Below the pieces are notes generated by a model, which saw only the letters and a program-made list of their open reading frames with translations, did not search any database and was not told the DNA's origin. Made by a program: the position numbers and the translations under genes. This document shows, one piece after another, positions 8,613 through 19,827 of a stretch of 64,000 nucleotides of DNA. Position 1 is the first letter of the stretch. Each line of letters begins with the position of its first letter. The stretch is from assembly GCF_030063135.1 (NCBI RefSeq), contig NZ_JASISO010000032.1:1-64000 (forward strand), in the 5' to 3' direction. Source of the stretch: Streptomyces sp. G-G2 (GTDB lineage: Bacteria > Actinomycetota > Actinomycetes > Streptomycetales > Streptomycetaceae).

Positions 8613-10046
8613 TCAGGACGCCGAGACCTTCTCCAGCGTGCGTGACGTGCGGATGGCCGTGGCGCGGGCCCAGCGGCCGCTGGTCAGGGTGCCCACGGCG
8701 AGGACCGCCAGGCCGCAGGCCGTGATGATCCACCAGGCCGGGCGGGCCGCGTCCGCGAAGGCCGTCGCCGTGTAGGTGTGCCCGGCCAGCCCGGCGGCGA
8801 GGACCGCGCCGATCACCGCGACCCCGAGGGTGCCGCCGGTCTGGCGGCTGGTGGAGGCGACCGCGGCCGCCACCCCGGCCTGGGAGAGGGGCATCCCGGA
8901 GACGGCGGTGTTGGTGATGGGCGCGTTGACCATGCCGAAGCCGATGCCGAAGAGCAGGTACCCGGTGAACAGCAGCGGGGTCGAGGACGCGGCGGAGAAG
9001 GCGGCGAAGAGCAGCCCGCTCGCGCCCATGGTGACCCCCGCGACCAGCAGCGGCAGCCGCGGCCCGCGCGTGGCCACCAGGCGCCCCGAGATCGGGGCGA
9101 ACAGGAAGGTCGGGGCGGCCATCGGGAGCATGTAGAGCCCGGCGTGCAGGGCGCTGAGCCCGCGCACCTCCTGGAGGTACAGGGTGTTGAGGAAGAGGAA
9201 CCCGGACAGTGCCGCGAAGGCGCTCACCGCGATCACCGTCGCCCCGCTGAAGGGCGCGCTCCGGAAGAACCGGGGGTCGATCAGCGGTTCGGGCCGCCGG
9301 GGTTCGTAGCCGAGCAGCCCGACCAGGGAGCAGACGGCCAGTGCCGCGCAGCCGAGGATCAGCGGGCTGGTCCACCCCGCGCTGGGCGCCTCGATGATCC
9401 CGTACGTGAGCGAGCCGAGCAGCAGCATGACGAGGAGCTGGCCCACGTGGTCCGGGCGGCGCGGCCGGGCGGCGCGGGACTCGGGGACATAGCGCAGGGT
9501 GAGGGCCAGCGCGAGGATGCCGACCGGGAGGTTGACCCAGAAGATCGAGCGCCAGCCGACCGAGTCGACCAGCAGCCCGCCGATCAGCGGGCCCGCGGCC
9601 ATGGAGATGCCGACGACCCCGCCCCAGACGCCGATGGCGCGGGCGCGTTCCTTCGGGTCGGTGAAGGTGTTGGTGATGATCGACATCGCGACCGGGTTGA
9701 GCATCGAGCCGCCGACGGCCTGGACCATGCGGAAGGCGACCAGCCATTCCAGGCTGGGGGCCAGTGAGCACAGCAGCGAGCCCGCGGTGAAGAGGACGAG
9801 CCCGGCCGTGAAGACCTTGCGGCGGCCGATCCGGTCCGCCGTGGAACCCGCGAGCATCAGCAGCGAGGCCAGGACCAGGGTGTACGCGTCGATCGTCCAC
9901 TGCATCCCCGAGACCGATGCGCCCAGTTCGCGGCGCATGGAGGGGAGGGCGACGTTCAGGACGGTGTTGTCGAGGCTCACGATCAGCAGGCTCATGCAGC
10001 AGATGGCCAGGATGAGCATGCGGCGCCTGGGGCTCAAGTCGGGCAT
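8613..10046 (-). CDS. MFS transporter, DHA2 (14-TM) drug exporter
   Basis: A 477-aa proton-driven exporter of the EmrB/QacA type with about 14 hydrophobic helices. Motif C-like and family motifs are visible: SLLIVSLDNTVLNVALP near the N-terminus, GSTADRIGRRKVF (motif A) and VAFRMVQAVGGSMLNP. Substrate is unknown; DHA2 members export cationic drugs, antibiotics or lipids. The reading frame continues upstream to 10592, but that part is antisense to dusB; the ATG at 10046 (MPDLSPRRRM) gives the expected N-terminus. It is divergent from dusB with a 64-bp gap. Confidence 0.9.
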   Translation of the reverse strand: MPDLSPRRRMLILAICCMSLLIVSLDNTVLNVALPSMRRELGASVSGMQWTIDAYTLVLASLLMLAGSTADRIGRRKVFTAGLVLFTAGSLLCSLAPSLEWLVAFRMVQAVGGSMLNPVAMSIITNTFTDPKERARAIGVWGGVVGISMAAGPLIGGLLVDSVGWRSIFWVNLPVGILALALTLRYVPESRAARPRRPDHVGQLLVMLLLGSLTYGIIEAPSAGWTSPLILGCAALAVCSLVGLLGYEPRRPEPLIDPRFFRSAPFSGATVIAVSAFAALSGFLFLNTLYLQEVRGLSALHAGLYMLPMAAPTFLFAPISGRLVATRGPRLPLLVAGVTMGASGLLFAAFSAASSTPLLFTGYLLFGIGFGMVNAPITNTAVSGMPLSQAGVAAAVASTSRQTGGTLGVAVIGAVLAAGLAGHTYTATAFADAARPAWWIITACGLAVLAVGTLTSGRWARATAIRTSRTLEKVSAS

Positions 10047-10110
10047 GATGCCGATAGTACGCCTAACTAAACAATCGCGTGCCGGGTCCGGGCTGCGCGA
10101 CAATGGGGGG

Positions 10111-11253
10111 ATGACCACGCTCCCCCCGCCCCTCGCGATCGGCCCGCACACCGTGCAGCCCCCGGTGGTGCTCGCGCCGATGGCCGGCATCACCAACGCC
10201 CCGTTCCGCACCCTCTGCCGCGAGTTCTCGGGTGGCAAGGGACTCTTCGTGAGCGAGATGATCACGACGCGCGCGCTGGTCGAGCGCAACGAGAAGACCA
10301 TGCAGCTGATCCACTTCGACGCGACCGAGAAGCCCCGTTCGATACAGCTGTACGGGGTCGACCCGGGCACGGTCGGCAAGGCGGTCCGGATGATCGTCGA
10401 GGAGGACCGCGCCGACCACATCGACCTCAACTTCGGCTGCCCGGTCCCCAAGGTGACCCGCAAGGGCGGCGGCTCGGCCCTCCCGTACAAGCGGAACCTG
10501 CTGCGCGCGATCCTGCGCGAGGCGGTCGCGGGCGCCGGTGACGTGCCGGTGACGATGAAGATGCGCAAGGGCATCAACGACGAGCACCTCACCTACCTCG
10601 ACGCGGGCCGGATCGCCGTCGAGGAGGGCGTCACCGCCATCGCCCTCCACGGGCGCACCACCGCCCAGCACTACGGCGGCACCGCCGACTGGGAGGCCAT
10701 CGCGCGCCTCAAGGAGCACGTGCCCGAGATCCCGGTGCTCGGCAACGGTGACATCTGGTGCGCCGAGGACGCGCTGCGCATGGTCCGCGAGACCGGCTGC
10801 GACGGCGTGGTCGTGGGGCGCGGCTGCCTGGGGCGGCCGTGGCTGTTCAACGACCTCGTGGCGGCCTTCGAGGGGCGCCCCGAGGACTTCCACAAGCCCA
10901 CGCTGCGCGAGGTCGCGGCCACCATGCACCGGCACGCGCAGCTGCTGGGGGAGTGGATCGGCGACGAGGCGCGCGGGGTGATCGACTTCCGTAAGCACGT
11001 GGCCTGGTACACCAAGGGCTTCTCCATCGGCTCGGAGATGCGGCAGAAGCTCGCCGTCACCTCGTCCCTGGCCGAGCTCGACGCTCATCTGAGCGAGCTG
11101 GACCTGGATCAGCCCTGGCCGGAGAGCGCGGACGGTCCGCGCGGCAGGACGTCCGGAAACAACCGAGTTGTCCTGCCCGAGGGCTGGCTGAAGGATCCCT
11201 ACGACTGCGCCGGAGTGGGCGAGGAAGCCGAGCTGGATACCTCCGGCGGCTGA
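10111..11253 (+). CDS. dusB: tRNA-dihydrouridine synthase DusB
   Basis: A 380-aa FMN enzyme that reduces specific uridines of tRNA to dihydrouridine. VVLAPMAGITNAPFRTLCRE opens the TIM barrel, NFGCPVPKVTRKGGGSAL carries the catalytic Cys, and ALHGRTTAQHYGGTADW and GNGDIW supply FMN-binding residues. The ATG at 10111 sits after GGGGGG. Dus proteins of actinobacteria are usually assigned to the DusB family (nifR3-like). It appears monocistronic; a 386-bp non-coding region follows. Confidence 0.93.
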   Translation: MTTLPPPLAIGPHTVQPPVVLAPMAGITNAPFRTLCREFSGGKGLFVSEMITTRALVERNEKTMQLIHFDATEKPRSIQLYGVDPGTVGKAVRMIVEEDRADHIDLNFGCPVPKVTRKGGGSALPYKRNLLRAILREAVAGAGDVPVTMKMRKGINDEHLTYLDAGRIAVEEGVTAIALHGRTTAQHYGGTADWEAIARLKEHVPEIPVLGNGDIWCAEDALRMVRETGCDGVVVGRGCLGRPWLFNDLVAAFEGRPEDFHKPTLREVAATMHRHAQLLGEWIGDEARGVIDFRKHVAWYTKGFSIGSEMRQKLAVTSSLAELDAHLSELDLDQPWPESADGPRGRTSGNNRVVLPEGWLKDPYDCAGVGEEAELDTSGG

Positions 11254-11318
11254 GAAACGGCCTTCCCGACCCCTTCCGGGGCTCCTGGATCGGCGTGAGA
11301 TACGCCACGCATGGGTGG

Positions 11319-11342
11319 GGTTGCGCTCACATGAGCGCAACC
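11319..11342. repeat. Inverted repeat 1 before ppdK
   Basis: GGTTGCGCTCA and TGAGCGCAACC form a perfect 11-bp dyad separated by CA. The tiny spacer favours a dimeric protein's operator over an RNA hairpin. Confidence 0.8.
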
Positions 11343-11360
11343 ATCACGGCTAAAATTCTC

Positions 11361-11387
11361 AAAGGGTGGCACTGGGTGCCACCCTTT
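11361..11387 (+). terminator. Hairpin 2 before ppdK (terminator or attenuator)
   Basis: AAAGGGTGGCA and TGCCACCCTTT form a perfect 11-bp stem with the 5-nt loop CTGGG. It could terminate dusB transcription 108 bp after the stop, or act in a ppdK leader. No long T-tract follows. Confidence 0.55.
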
Positions 11388-11389
11388 GT

Positions 11390-11408
11390 GCGTTCAAGAC
11401 TTGAACGC
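11390..11408. repeat. Inverted repeat 3 before ppdK
   Basis: GCGTTCAAG and CTTGAACGC form a perfect 9-bp dyad around a single A, starting 2 bp after hairpin 2. Confidence 0.8.
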
Positions 11409-11639
11409 AAATGTATCGATGATCGCTCATCCGAGCACAAGCAAGCCGCAGTAGTGCCTTCCGGCTTCGGGAGGTGAAGGCTCCTCGTACGTTCCAGCTA
11501 CCCGCGAGTTACTTTCGATCTGCTGGCGCCCGGGTGGTTACAGCCATGTGACCGCCAAGTGGACGTACCCATAAGCCTTCGATCTGGGTATGTTCCTGGC
11601 CGTCAGGGCAGCCACCGAGTCCTCGAGGAGTCGAGACCC

Positions 11640-14351
<2,712 letters not shown>

Positions 14352-14402
14352 CCCGGCGGGCCCGGCGTCCGTACGAGCCCGAGCGCCCGACCACCCTGAG
14401 AC

Positions 14403-14445
14403 CGCGCCCGCCCTGGGGATCCCTGACTCCCCTGGGGCGGGCGCG
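14403..14445 (+). terminator. Strong terminator after ppdK
   Basis: CGCGCCCGCCC (14403-14413) pairs perfectly with GGGCGGGCGCG (14435-14445), with further pairing inside, followed by CCTGTTTGT. It begins 52 bp after the ppdK stop. Confidence 0.8.
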
Positions 14446-14487
14446 CCTGTTTGTCGAAGAAGGTAATTCTTCAACGAATCCTTACGT

Positions 14488-14529
14488 CAGCAGGCGGTGG
14501 ACGGATCCCCACCCGTCCACCGCCTGCTG
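14488..14529. terminator. Second hairpin, 17-bp perfect stem
   Basis: CAGCAGGCGGTGGACGG (14488-14504) and CCGTCCACCGCCTGCTG (14513-14529) pair without mismatch around an 8-nt loop. It backs up the ppdK terminator; the sequence from 14530 to 14770 contains only the promoter region of the next gene as far as I can see. Confidence 0.75.
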
Positions 14530-14770
14530 TCATTCCGCCGGGCACGTCGGCGCTTCCCGGTGCGACCGACCGCCAGGCCCCGCAAAGCCCCCCACGGCCT
14601 TCGCGGAGCGTTTCGGTCGCGCCGGAGTGTGCCCGGCGGAGTACAGGATTTCGGTTGTCACACCCCCGCCGAAAGGGGTTTCAACTGTGGCCGAAAGGGC
14701 GTGGTGACGTCGTGTGACGGCATGCATACTCGTGAGGCGGGGGGATTGCGGTTGCACAGGTGGGGGTTCG

Positions 14771-15769
14771 GTGCTTCGTATCCATTTCACTGGAGTGGAC
14801 CTGGCACGCGTACGGATGGCAGGGCGTCCCGATGCGTTGTGGGAAACGATTCTCAGTTTTCACCGTTTAAGAGACCGGCGCGATGTCCGGTTGTTCGGTG
14901 AATGGCGTACAACAACTCGGAGCCGGTTGAATACTGAAACACGTTTGCTGGGCGCGCTCATACCGAGTCGCGGCTATTTCCCGGATTTCCTGACTCCGGT
15001 CGAGGGTCAGTACGGATGGGACACGGGCCTCGACGCGCTGCGCGGGATCAGGCCCGAGCGGATGCGCCGGGAGCTGCAGGTGCTGGGCCGGGGCGCGCCG
15101 CCCTCGCTGCGGCTGCGGGACTTCGTCGACGACACCGCCCGGCACCTGCCGCGGCTGCTCGACGAGCTGCGCGGGTACCACCGGGCGGCCGTGGAGCCGT
15201 ACTGGACGCACATCCAGGCCCAGATCGAGGCCGAACGGGCGGCCAGGGGCCGGGCGCTGCTCGACGGCGGCGCCGACGAGCTGCTGGCCTCCCTGCCGCC
15301 CATGCTGCGGTGGCGGGCGCCGGTCCTGGAGTGCGACTACCCGGTGGACCGGGACGTCCGGCTGCGCGGCCGCGGGCTGCTGCTCCAGCCGTCCTTCTTC
15401 TGCCGGCGCACGGCGGTGACCCTGCACGACCCGGAACTGCCGCCCGTGCTGGTCTACCCGGCCGCCGCGCAGCTCACCTCGGCCCAGACCGGCGGCGAGG
15501 CGGCCCGGCCCGTGGAGGAGCAGCGCCAGCGCACCCTGGGCAAGCTGGTCGGGCACACCCGCTCGGTGGTCCTGCGGGCCATCGGGGACGGCGCCACCAC
15601 CAGCGAGCTGGCCCGCCGGGCCGGGGTCTCGCTGGCCTCGGCGAGTCAGCACGCCTGCGTGATGCGGGAAGCGGGCCTGGTCACGACCCTGCGCCGGGGC
15701 AGCGCCGTGCTGCACACCGTCACCCCCCTGGGGGCGGCGCTGCTCAAGGGCGGTGCGGTGGCCTCGTAA
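14771..15769 (+). CDS. ArsR-like winged-helix regulator with DUF5937-type N-terminal domain
   Basis: A 332-aa protein. The C-terminal 80 residues (RSVVLRAIGDGATTSELARR and AGVSLASASQHACVMREAGL) form an ArsR/SmtB-type winged helix. The N-terminal 230 residues (LRIHFTGVDLARVRMAG, WETILSFHRLR) match the domain found on many Streptomyces ArsR-like regulators of unknown ligand (DUF5937). No metal-binding Cys pair is seen, so metal sensing is unlikely. The GTG at 14771 follows GTGGGGG. The first 200 bp are less GC-rich than the rest. It appears monocistronic. Confidence 0.8.
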   Translation: MLRIHFTGVDLARVRMAGRPDALWETILSFHRLRDRRDVRLFGEWRTTTRSRLNTETRLLGALIPSRGYFPDFLTPVEGQYGWDTGLDALRGIRPERMRRELQVLGRGAPPSLRLRDFVDDTARHLPRLLDELRGYHRAAVEPYWTHIQAQIEAERAARGRALLDGGADELLASLPPMLRWRAPVLECDYPVDRDVRLRGRGLLLQPSFFCRRTAVTLHDPELPPVLVYPAAAQLTSAQTGGEAARPVEEQRQRTLGKLVGHTRSVVLRAIGDGATTSELARRAGVSLASASQHACVMREAGLVTTLRRGSAVLHTVTPLGAALLKGGAVAS

Positions 15770-15869
15770 CCGCGCCGCGCGACCTTGCCCGGGTGCCCTG
15801 CTGGGGCTCCCGGGCACGGGGGGACTCGCGCCCCTGGAGCCGGGACGGGTGCGCGAGGATGGTGGAGTG

Positions 15870-16385
15870 ATGGACTCCACTCGTGGTGAAGCCGCCCAGG
15901 ACCGCGAAGCCGGCCAGGACCGCGGCCCCGGCGGCCGTCCCGGCAAGGCCGACATCCGGGGTCGCGCCGACCTCGACGTCCTGTTGCGCCGTTTCTACGG
16001 GGCGGCCTTCGCCGATCCCCGGATCGGACCCTTCTTCACCGAGATCGCGGGCACCGACCTGGAGGTCCACCTGCCCCGGATCGCCGACTTCTGGGAGCGC
16101 GCGCTGTTCCGCGGCGCCGACTACCGGCGCGACGCCTTCGCCCCGCACGCCGCGCTCGACGCCGCGCGCACCCTGACCGCCGGGGACTTCGGCCGCTGGG
16201 TGCAGCTGTGGCGCGCCACGATCGACGGCCTGTACCGAGGACCGAACGCCGAGCGCGCCAAGGCGCAGGGCGAACGGATGGCCGTCTCCCTGCACAAGCG
16301 GCTCGCCGGAGCGGACGGAACGGGTGATGGCGACGGCACCGGTTTCGTCCCCCTGGCCGTCCTGGAGCTGCGCCCCACGGCCTGA
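15870..16385 (+). CDS. Group III truncated haemoglobin
   Basis: A 171-aa 2/2 globin with a 30-residue polar N-terminal extension and a Gly/Asp-rich tail. LLRRFYGAAFADPRIGPFF is the B/C region, and HAALDAARTLTAGDFGRWVQ contains the presumed proximal His (F8) plus the F..W pattern of group III truncated haemoglobins. Such proteins bind oxygen or NO; a role in NO or redox homeostasis next to nitrite reductase is plausible but inferred. The ATG at 15870 follows GGTGGAG. Confidence 0.85.
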   Translation: MDSTRGEAAQDREAGQDRGPGGRPGKADIRGRADLDVLLRRFYGAAFADPRIGPFFTEIAGTDLEVHLPRIADFWERALFRGADYRRDAFAPHAALDAARTLTAGDFGRWVQLWRATIDGLYRGPNAERAKAQGERMAVSLHKRLAGADGTGDGDGTGFVPLAVLELRPTA

Positions 16386-16506
16386 GGTTCCCGGAAAGAA
16401 AATTCGCGGGGAGCGATGAGTTCGCGGCGGCCCCGCCGTCTACCTCTCGTAAGCACCGAGCGGCGGCGCCGAGCGCCGGCACACCCCGAGAGAAGCGGAC
16501 CCCGAG

Positions 16507-16911
16507 ATGTCAACGATGATTTTCGTCAATCTGCCGGTCAAGGACCTGGACGCGAGCAAGGCCTTCTGGGGCAAGCTCGGCTACACCTTCAACGCTCAGT
16601 TCAGCGACGAGAACGGCGCCTCCATGGTCATCAGCGACACCATCGTCGCGATGCTCCTGACCGAGGCCCGCTTCAAGGACTTCACCCACAAGGCCATCGC
16701 GGACACGGCCACCACCACCGAGGCGCTGCTGTGCCTCAGCTCCGAGAGCCGCGCCGCCGTCGACGAGCTGGTCGACGGGGCGGTCGCGGCGGGCGCCACC
16801 GAGCCCCGCGCCGCCCAGGACCACGGCTTCATGTACGGCCGGGCCTTCGAGGACCTCGACGGCCACACCTGGGAGATCATGTGGATGGACCCGGCGATGG
16901 TCCAGGGCTAG
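16507..16911 (+). CDS. VOC (glyoxalase/bleomycin-resistance fold) family protein
   Basis: A 134-aa protein starting MSTMIFVNLPVKDLDASKAFWGKLGYTF, followed by a second beta-alpha-beta half ending DLDGHTWEIMWMDP, the usual VOC ending. This subgroup resembles the lactoylglutathione-lyase-like YaeR/PhnB-type proteins; no substrate can be assigned. Its stop overlaps the stop of nirD on the other strand, both inside the tetramer CTAG at 16908-16911. Confidence 0.88.
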   Translation: MSTMIFVNLPVKDLDASKAFWGKLGYTFNAQFSDENGASMVISDTIVAMLLTEARFKDFTHKAIADTATTTEALLCLSSESRAAVDELVDGAVAAGATEPRAAQDHGFMYGRAFEDLDGHTWEIMWMDPAMVQG

Positions 16912-17288
16912 GCGGCCGGAGCCGGCGCCGGCGCCGGCGAGGCCGCGGCTGACGCCGGAGAGGCCGCGGCGGTCCGTACCGGATACGTCCGGACCGCCAC
17001 CTCCTCGTCGTCCAGGCACCGCCCCGTTGCCAGGTCGAACCGCTGCTTGAGCAGCGGTGACGCCACGAACGGCCGCCCCTCCACACAGCCCACCAGCCCG
17101 CGCGAGAGGACCTGCGCGCCGGTGAAGGGGTCCTGGTTGCCGATGGCGTACGTACGCCCCGCGCGGTCGACGAACACCGCCGCCTGGGTCCCGTCCGGGA
17201 GCAGGGCCGCCACCCCGCGCCCCGGGGTGAGCGCGGTGTACGCGCACACCTCCAGCCAGCCTTCCGCCACGCGCAGTTCGACGGTCAT
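16908..17288 (-). CDS. nirD: Nitrite reductase [NAD(P)H] small subunit NirD
   Basis: A 126-aa Rieske-fold protein (LEVCAYTALTPGRGVAALL, IGNQDPFTGAQVLSRGLVG, FVASPLLKQRFDLATGRCLD). Like other NirD proteins it lacks the CxH/CxxH ligands, so it should carry no Fe-S cluster and act as a structural partner of NirB. The last 25 residues are an Ala/Pro repeat tail. Its start overlaps the nirB stop by 4 bp (ATGA), showing translational coupling, and it is the last gene of the operon. Confidence 0.92.
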   Translation of the reverse strand: MTVELRVAEGWLEVCAYTALTPGRGVAALLPDGTQAAVFVDRAGRTYAIGNQDPFTGAQVLSRGLVGCVEGRPFVASPLLKQRFDLATGRCLDDEEVAVRTYPVRTAAASPASAAASPAPAPAPAA

Positions 17289-19825
17289 CGGGTCCCTCCC
17301 AGGGGTGCCAGGGTCAGAAACGTCAGGTCGGGCTTGACCTGGTCGCGTTCGGCGACGAACTTCACGGTCGGGTCGGGGGCGCCGGGCGCGTTGACGAAGG
17401 ACACGAACCGCCGCAGCCGCTCGGGGTCCTCCAGGGTCTCCGCCCACTCGTCCCGGTAGTGCGCCACGTGGTCGGCCATCAGGGCCTCCAGCTCCCCGCA
17501 CAGCCCGAGGGCGTCGTGGACGACCACGTCCCGCAGGTGATCCAGGCCGCCCTCCAGCCGCTCCAGCCAGGCGGAGGTGCGCTCCAGGCGGTCGGCGGTG
17601 CGGATGTAGAACATCAGGAACCGGTCGATGAGCCGGACCAGCTCGGCGTCGGACAGGTCCTGGGCCAGCAGGTCCGCGTGCCGCGGGGTGGCTCCGCCGT
17701 TGCCGCCGACGTACAGGTTCCAGCCACTCGCGGTGGCGATCACCCCGAAGTCCTTGCTCTGCGCCTCCGCGCACTCGCGGCCGCAGCCGGACACCGCCGA
17801 CTTGAGCTTGTGCGGCGCGCGCAGCCCCCGGTAGCGCAGTTCCAGGTCGATGGCCATGCGCACGCTGTCCTGGACGCCGTAGCGGCACCAGGTCTGTCCC
17901 ACGCAGGACTTCACCGTGCGCAAGGCCTTGCCGTAGGCGTGACCGGACTCGAACCCGGCCTCGACGAGGCGCGCCCAGATGTGCGGGAGCTGGTCGACGC
18001 GGGCGCCGAAGAGGTCGATGCGCTGACCGCCGGTGATCTTCGTGTAGAGGCCGAAGTCGCGGGCCACCTCGCCGATCACGATCAGCTTGTCCGGGGTGAT
18101 CTCGCCGCCGGGGATGCGCGGGACGACCGAGTACGAGCCGTTGCGCTGGAGGTTGGCGAGGAAGTGGTCGTTGGTGTCCTGGAGCGCGGCCTGTTCACCG
18201 GCCAGTACGTAGCCGCTCGCGCCGACCGTCGGAGCGAGCGAGGCGATGATCGACCCGATCGTCGGCTTGCAGACCTCGCACCCGTCGCCGCCGCGCGCCG
18301 ACTCCCGCCCGTGACTGTCGAGGAGGGCGTCGTACGAGGTCAGGCGCAGGGTGCGGACGATCTCGTACAGCTCGGCGCGGCTGAAGGAGAAGCAGCCGCA
18401 CAGCCCCTTGTCGGTGGCGGCCGGGAGCAGCTGGCCGATCACCTTGAGGCAACTGCCGCAGCCGGTGCCCGCCTTCGTGCACTTCTTGACCTCGGGGAGG
18501 GTGGAGCAGGCGGTGATGGCCTTCTTGGTGACGTTGTGGCAGGAGCAGATGACCGCGTGGTCGGGCAGCGAGGCGGGCCCCAGCTGGGTGGCGGAGCCGA
18601 TTCCGGCGGGCAGGACGAGCTGCTCGGGGGCGGCCGGCGGCACGCTGCCGGTGAGCGGGCGCAGCAGTCCGTAGGAGTCGGCGTCGCCGACGAGGACCCC
18701 GCCGAGCAGGACGCCGTCGGGGGAGACGACGAGCTTCTTGTACACACCGGAGCGGGAGTCGGAGTAGACGACGTCCAGGCAGCCGGGGGTGGCGCCGTGG
18801 GCGTCGCCGAAGGAGGCCACGTCGACGCCGAGCAGCTTGAGCTTGGTGGAGAGGTCGGCTCCGGTGAACTCCCGGTCCCGGCCCAGGAGGTCCTCGGCGG
18901 CGGTCTCGGCCATCTCGTAGCCGGGCGCGACCAGGCCGTAGACCCGGCCGTCGGTGGCCAGGGCGCATTCGCCGATCGCGTAGACGTGCGGGTCGGAGGT
19001 GCGGCAGCGGGCGTCGACGGCGATTCCGCCGCGTTCGCCGACGTCGAGTCCGGCGGCGCGGGCGAGCTGGTCGCGGGGGCGGACCCCGGCGGAGAAGACG
19101 ACGAGTTCCGTATCGACCGAGGAGCCGTCGGAGAGTGCCATACCGCTGACGGAGCCGTCCGCTCCGGTGAGCACCTCCTGGGTGCCGACGCCGGTGTGGA
19201 CGGTCAGGCCCATGGACTCGATGGTGCGCAGCAGGGCCGCGCCACCGCCCTCGTCGATCTGCGCGGGCATCAGCCGGGGCGCGAACTCCACGATCCGGGT
19301 GGCCAGTCCGAGCCCCTGGAGCGCGCCCGCCGCCTCCAGGCCGAGCAGGCCGCCGCCGATCACCGCGCCGCTGGTGCGGCCCTCGGCGTACTCCTCGATG
19401 GCGAGGAGGTCCTCGATGGTGCGGTAGACGAAGCAGCCGGGGGCGTCCTTGCCGGGCACGGGCGGTACGAAGGGGTAGCTGCCGGTCGCCAGGACGAGGA
19501 CGTCGTAGGGGAAGACCTGCCCGGAGCGCGAGGTGACCGTGCGCGCCGCCCGGTCGACATGCTCGGCGGGGTCGTCCAGGTGCAGCGCGATGCCGTGCTC
19601 CGCCATGAACCCGGCGGGGGTGAGCGAGAGGTCCTCCGGGCTGCTGCCGGAGAAGTACGAGGTGAGGTGGACGCGGTCGTAGGCCGGGCGCGGCTCCTCG
19701 CAGAGCACGGTGATCCGGTGGGAGGCCGTCGCCCCGCGCTCGGCCAGCGCTTCGAGGTAGCGCTGCCCGACCATGCCGTGCCCGATGAGCACGATCGAGG
19801 GGGTGGGCGTCGTGGGTGCGGCCAT
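17285..19825 (-). CDS. nirB: Assimilatory nitrite reductase large subunit NirB
   Basis: An 846-aa cytoplasmic enzyme that reduces nitrite to ammonium with NAD(P)H. From the N-terminus: FAD/NAD(P)H domain (IVLIGHGMVGQRYLEALAE, AVIGGGLLGLEAAGALQGLG), a BFD-like [2Fe-2S] region (CSCHNVTKKAI ... CTKAGTGCGSC) and the sirohaem/[4Fe-4S] domain with SCVGQTWCRYG and SGCGRECAEA. All ligand cysteines are present. The ATG at 19825 is 2 bp after the upstream gene's stop; the frame extends further but overlaps that gene. It is the middle gene of the operon. Confidence 0.96.
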   Translation of the reverse strand: MAAPTTPTPSIVLIGHGMVGQRYLEALAERGATASHRITVLCEEPRPAYDRVHLTSYFSGSSPEDLSLTPAGFMAEHGIALHLDDPAEHVDRAARTVTSRSGQVFPYDVLVLATGSYPFVPPVPGKDAPGCFVYRTIEDLLAIEEYAEGRTSGAVIGGGLLGLEAAGALQGLGLATRIVEFAPRLMPAQIDEGGGAALLRTIESMGLTVHTGVGTQEVLTGADGSVSGMALSDGSSVDTELVVFSAGVRPRDQLARAAGLDVGERGGIAVDARCRTSDPHVYAIGECALATDGRVYGLVAPGYEMAETAAEDLLGRDREFTGADLSTKLKLLGVDVASFGDAHGATPGCLDVVYSDSRSGVYKKLVVSPDGVLLGGVLVGDADSYGLLRPLTGSVPPAAPEQLVLPAGIGSATQLGPASLPDHAVICSCHNVTKKAITACSTLPEVKKCTKAGTGCGSCLKVIGQLLPAATDKGLCGCFSFSRAELYEIVRTLRLTSYDALLDSHGRESARGGDGCEVCKPTIGSIIASLAPTVGASGYVLAGEQAALQDTNDHFLANLQRNGSYSVVPRIPGGEITPDKLIVIGEVARDFGLYTKITGGQRIDLFGARVDQLPHIWARLVEAGFESGHAYGKALRTVKSCVGQTWCRYGVQDSVRMAIDLELRYRGLRAPHKLKSAVSGCGRECAEAQSKDFGVIATASGWNLYVGGNGGATPRHADLLAQDLSDAELVRLIDRFLMFYIRTADRLERTSAWLERLEGGLDHLRDVVVHDALGLCGELEALMADHVAHYRDEWAETLEDPERLRRFVSFVNAPGAPDPTVKFVAERDQVKPDLTFLTLAPLGGTR

Positions 19826-19827
19826 GG

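Larger units (their letters stand above)
11254..11639. other. 386-bp intergenic region between dusB and ppdK
   Basis: No convincing gene. It is less GC-rich than its surroundings and holds three perfect inverted repeats in 90 bp (listed separately). A 48-codon frame starting at 11331 (MSATITAKILKGWHWVPPF) runs through the repeats, but has no ribosome-binding site and atypical codon use. The ppdK ribosome-binding site GAGGAG is at 11625-11630. Confidence 0.6.

Noticed and set aside
11331..11477. Small ORF (48 codons) in the dusB-ppdK gap
   Set aside because: It runs through three inverted repeats, lacks a ribosome-binding site and has atypical codon usage. Kept only as a remark.
16908..17288. 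NirD as a Rieske [2Fe-2S] protein
   Set aside because: No CxH...CxxH ligands are present, as is normal for NirD.
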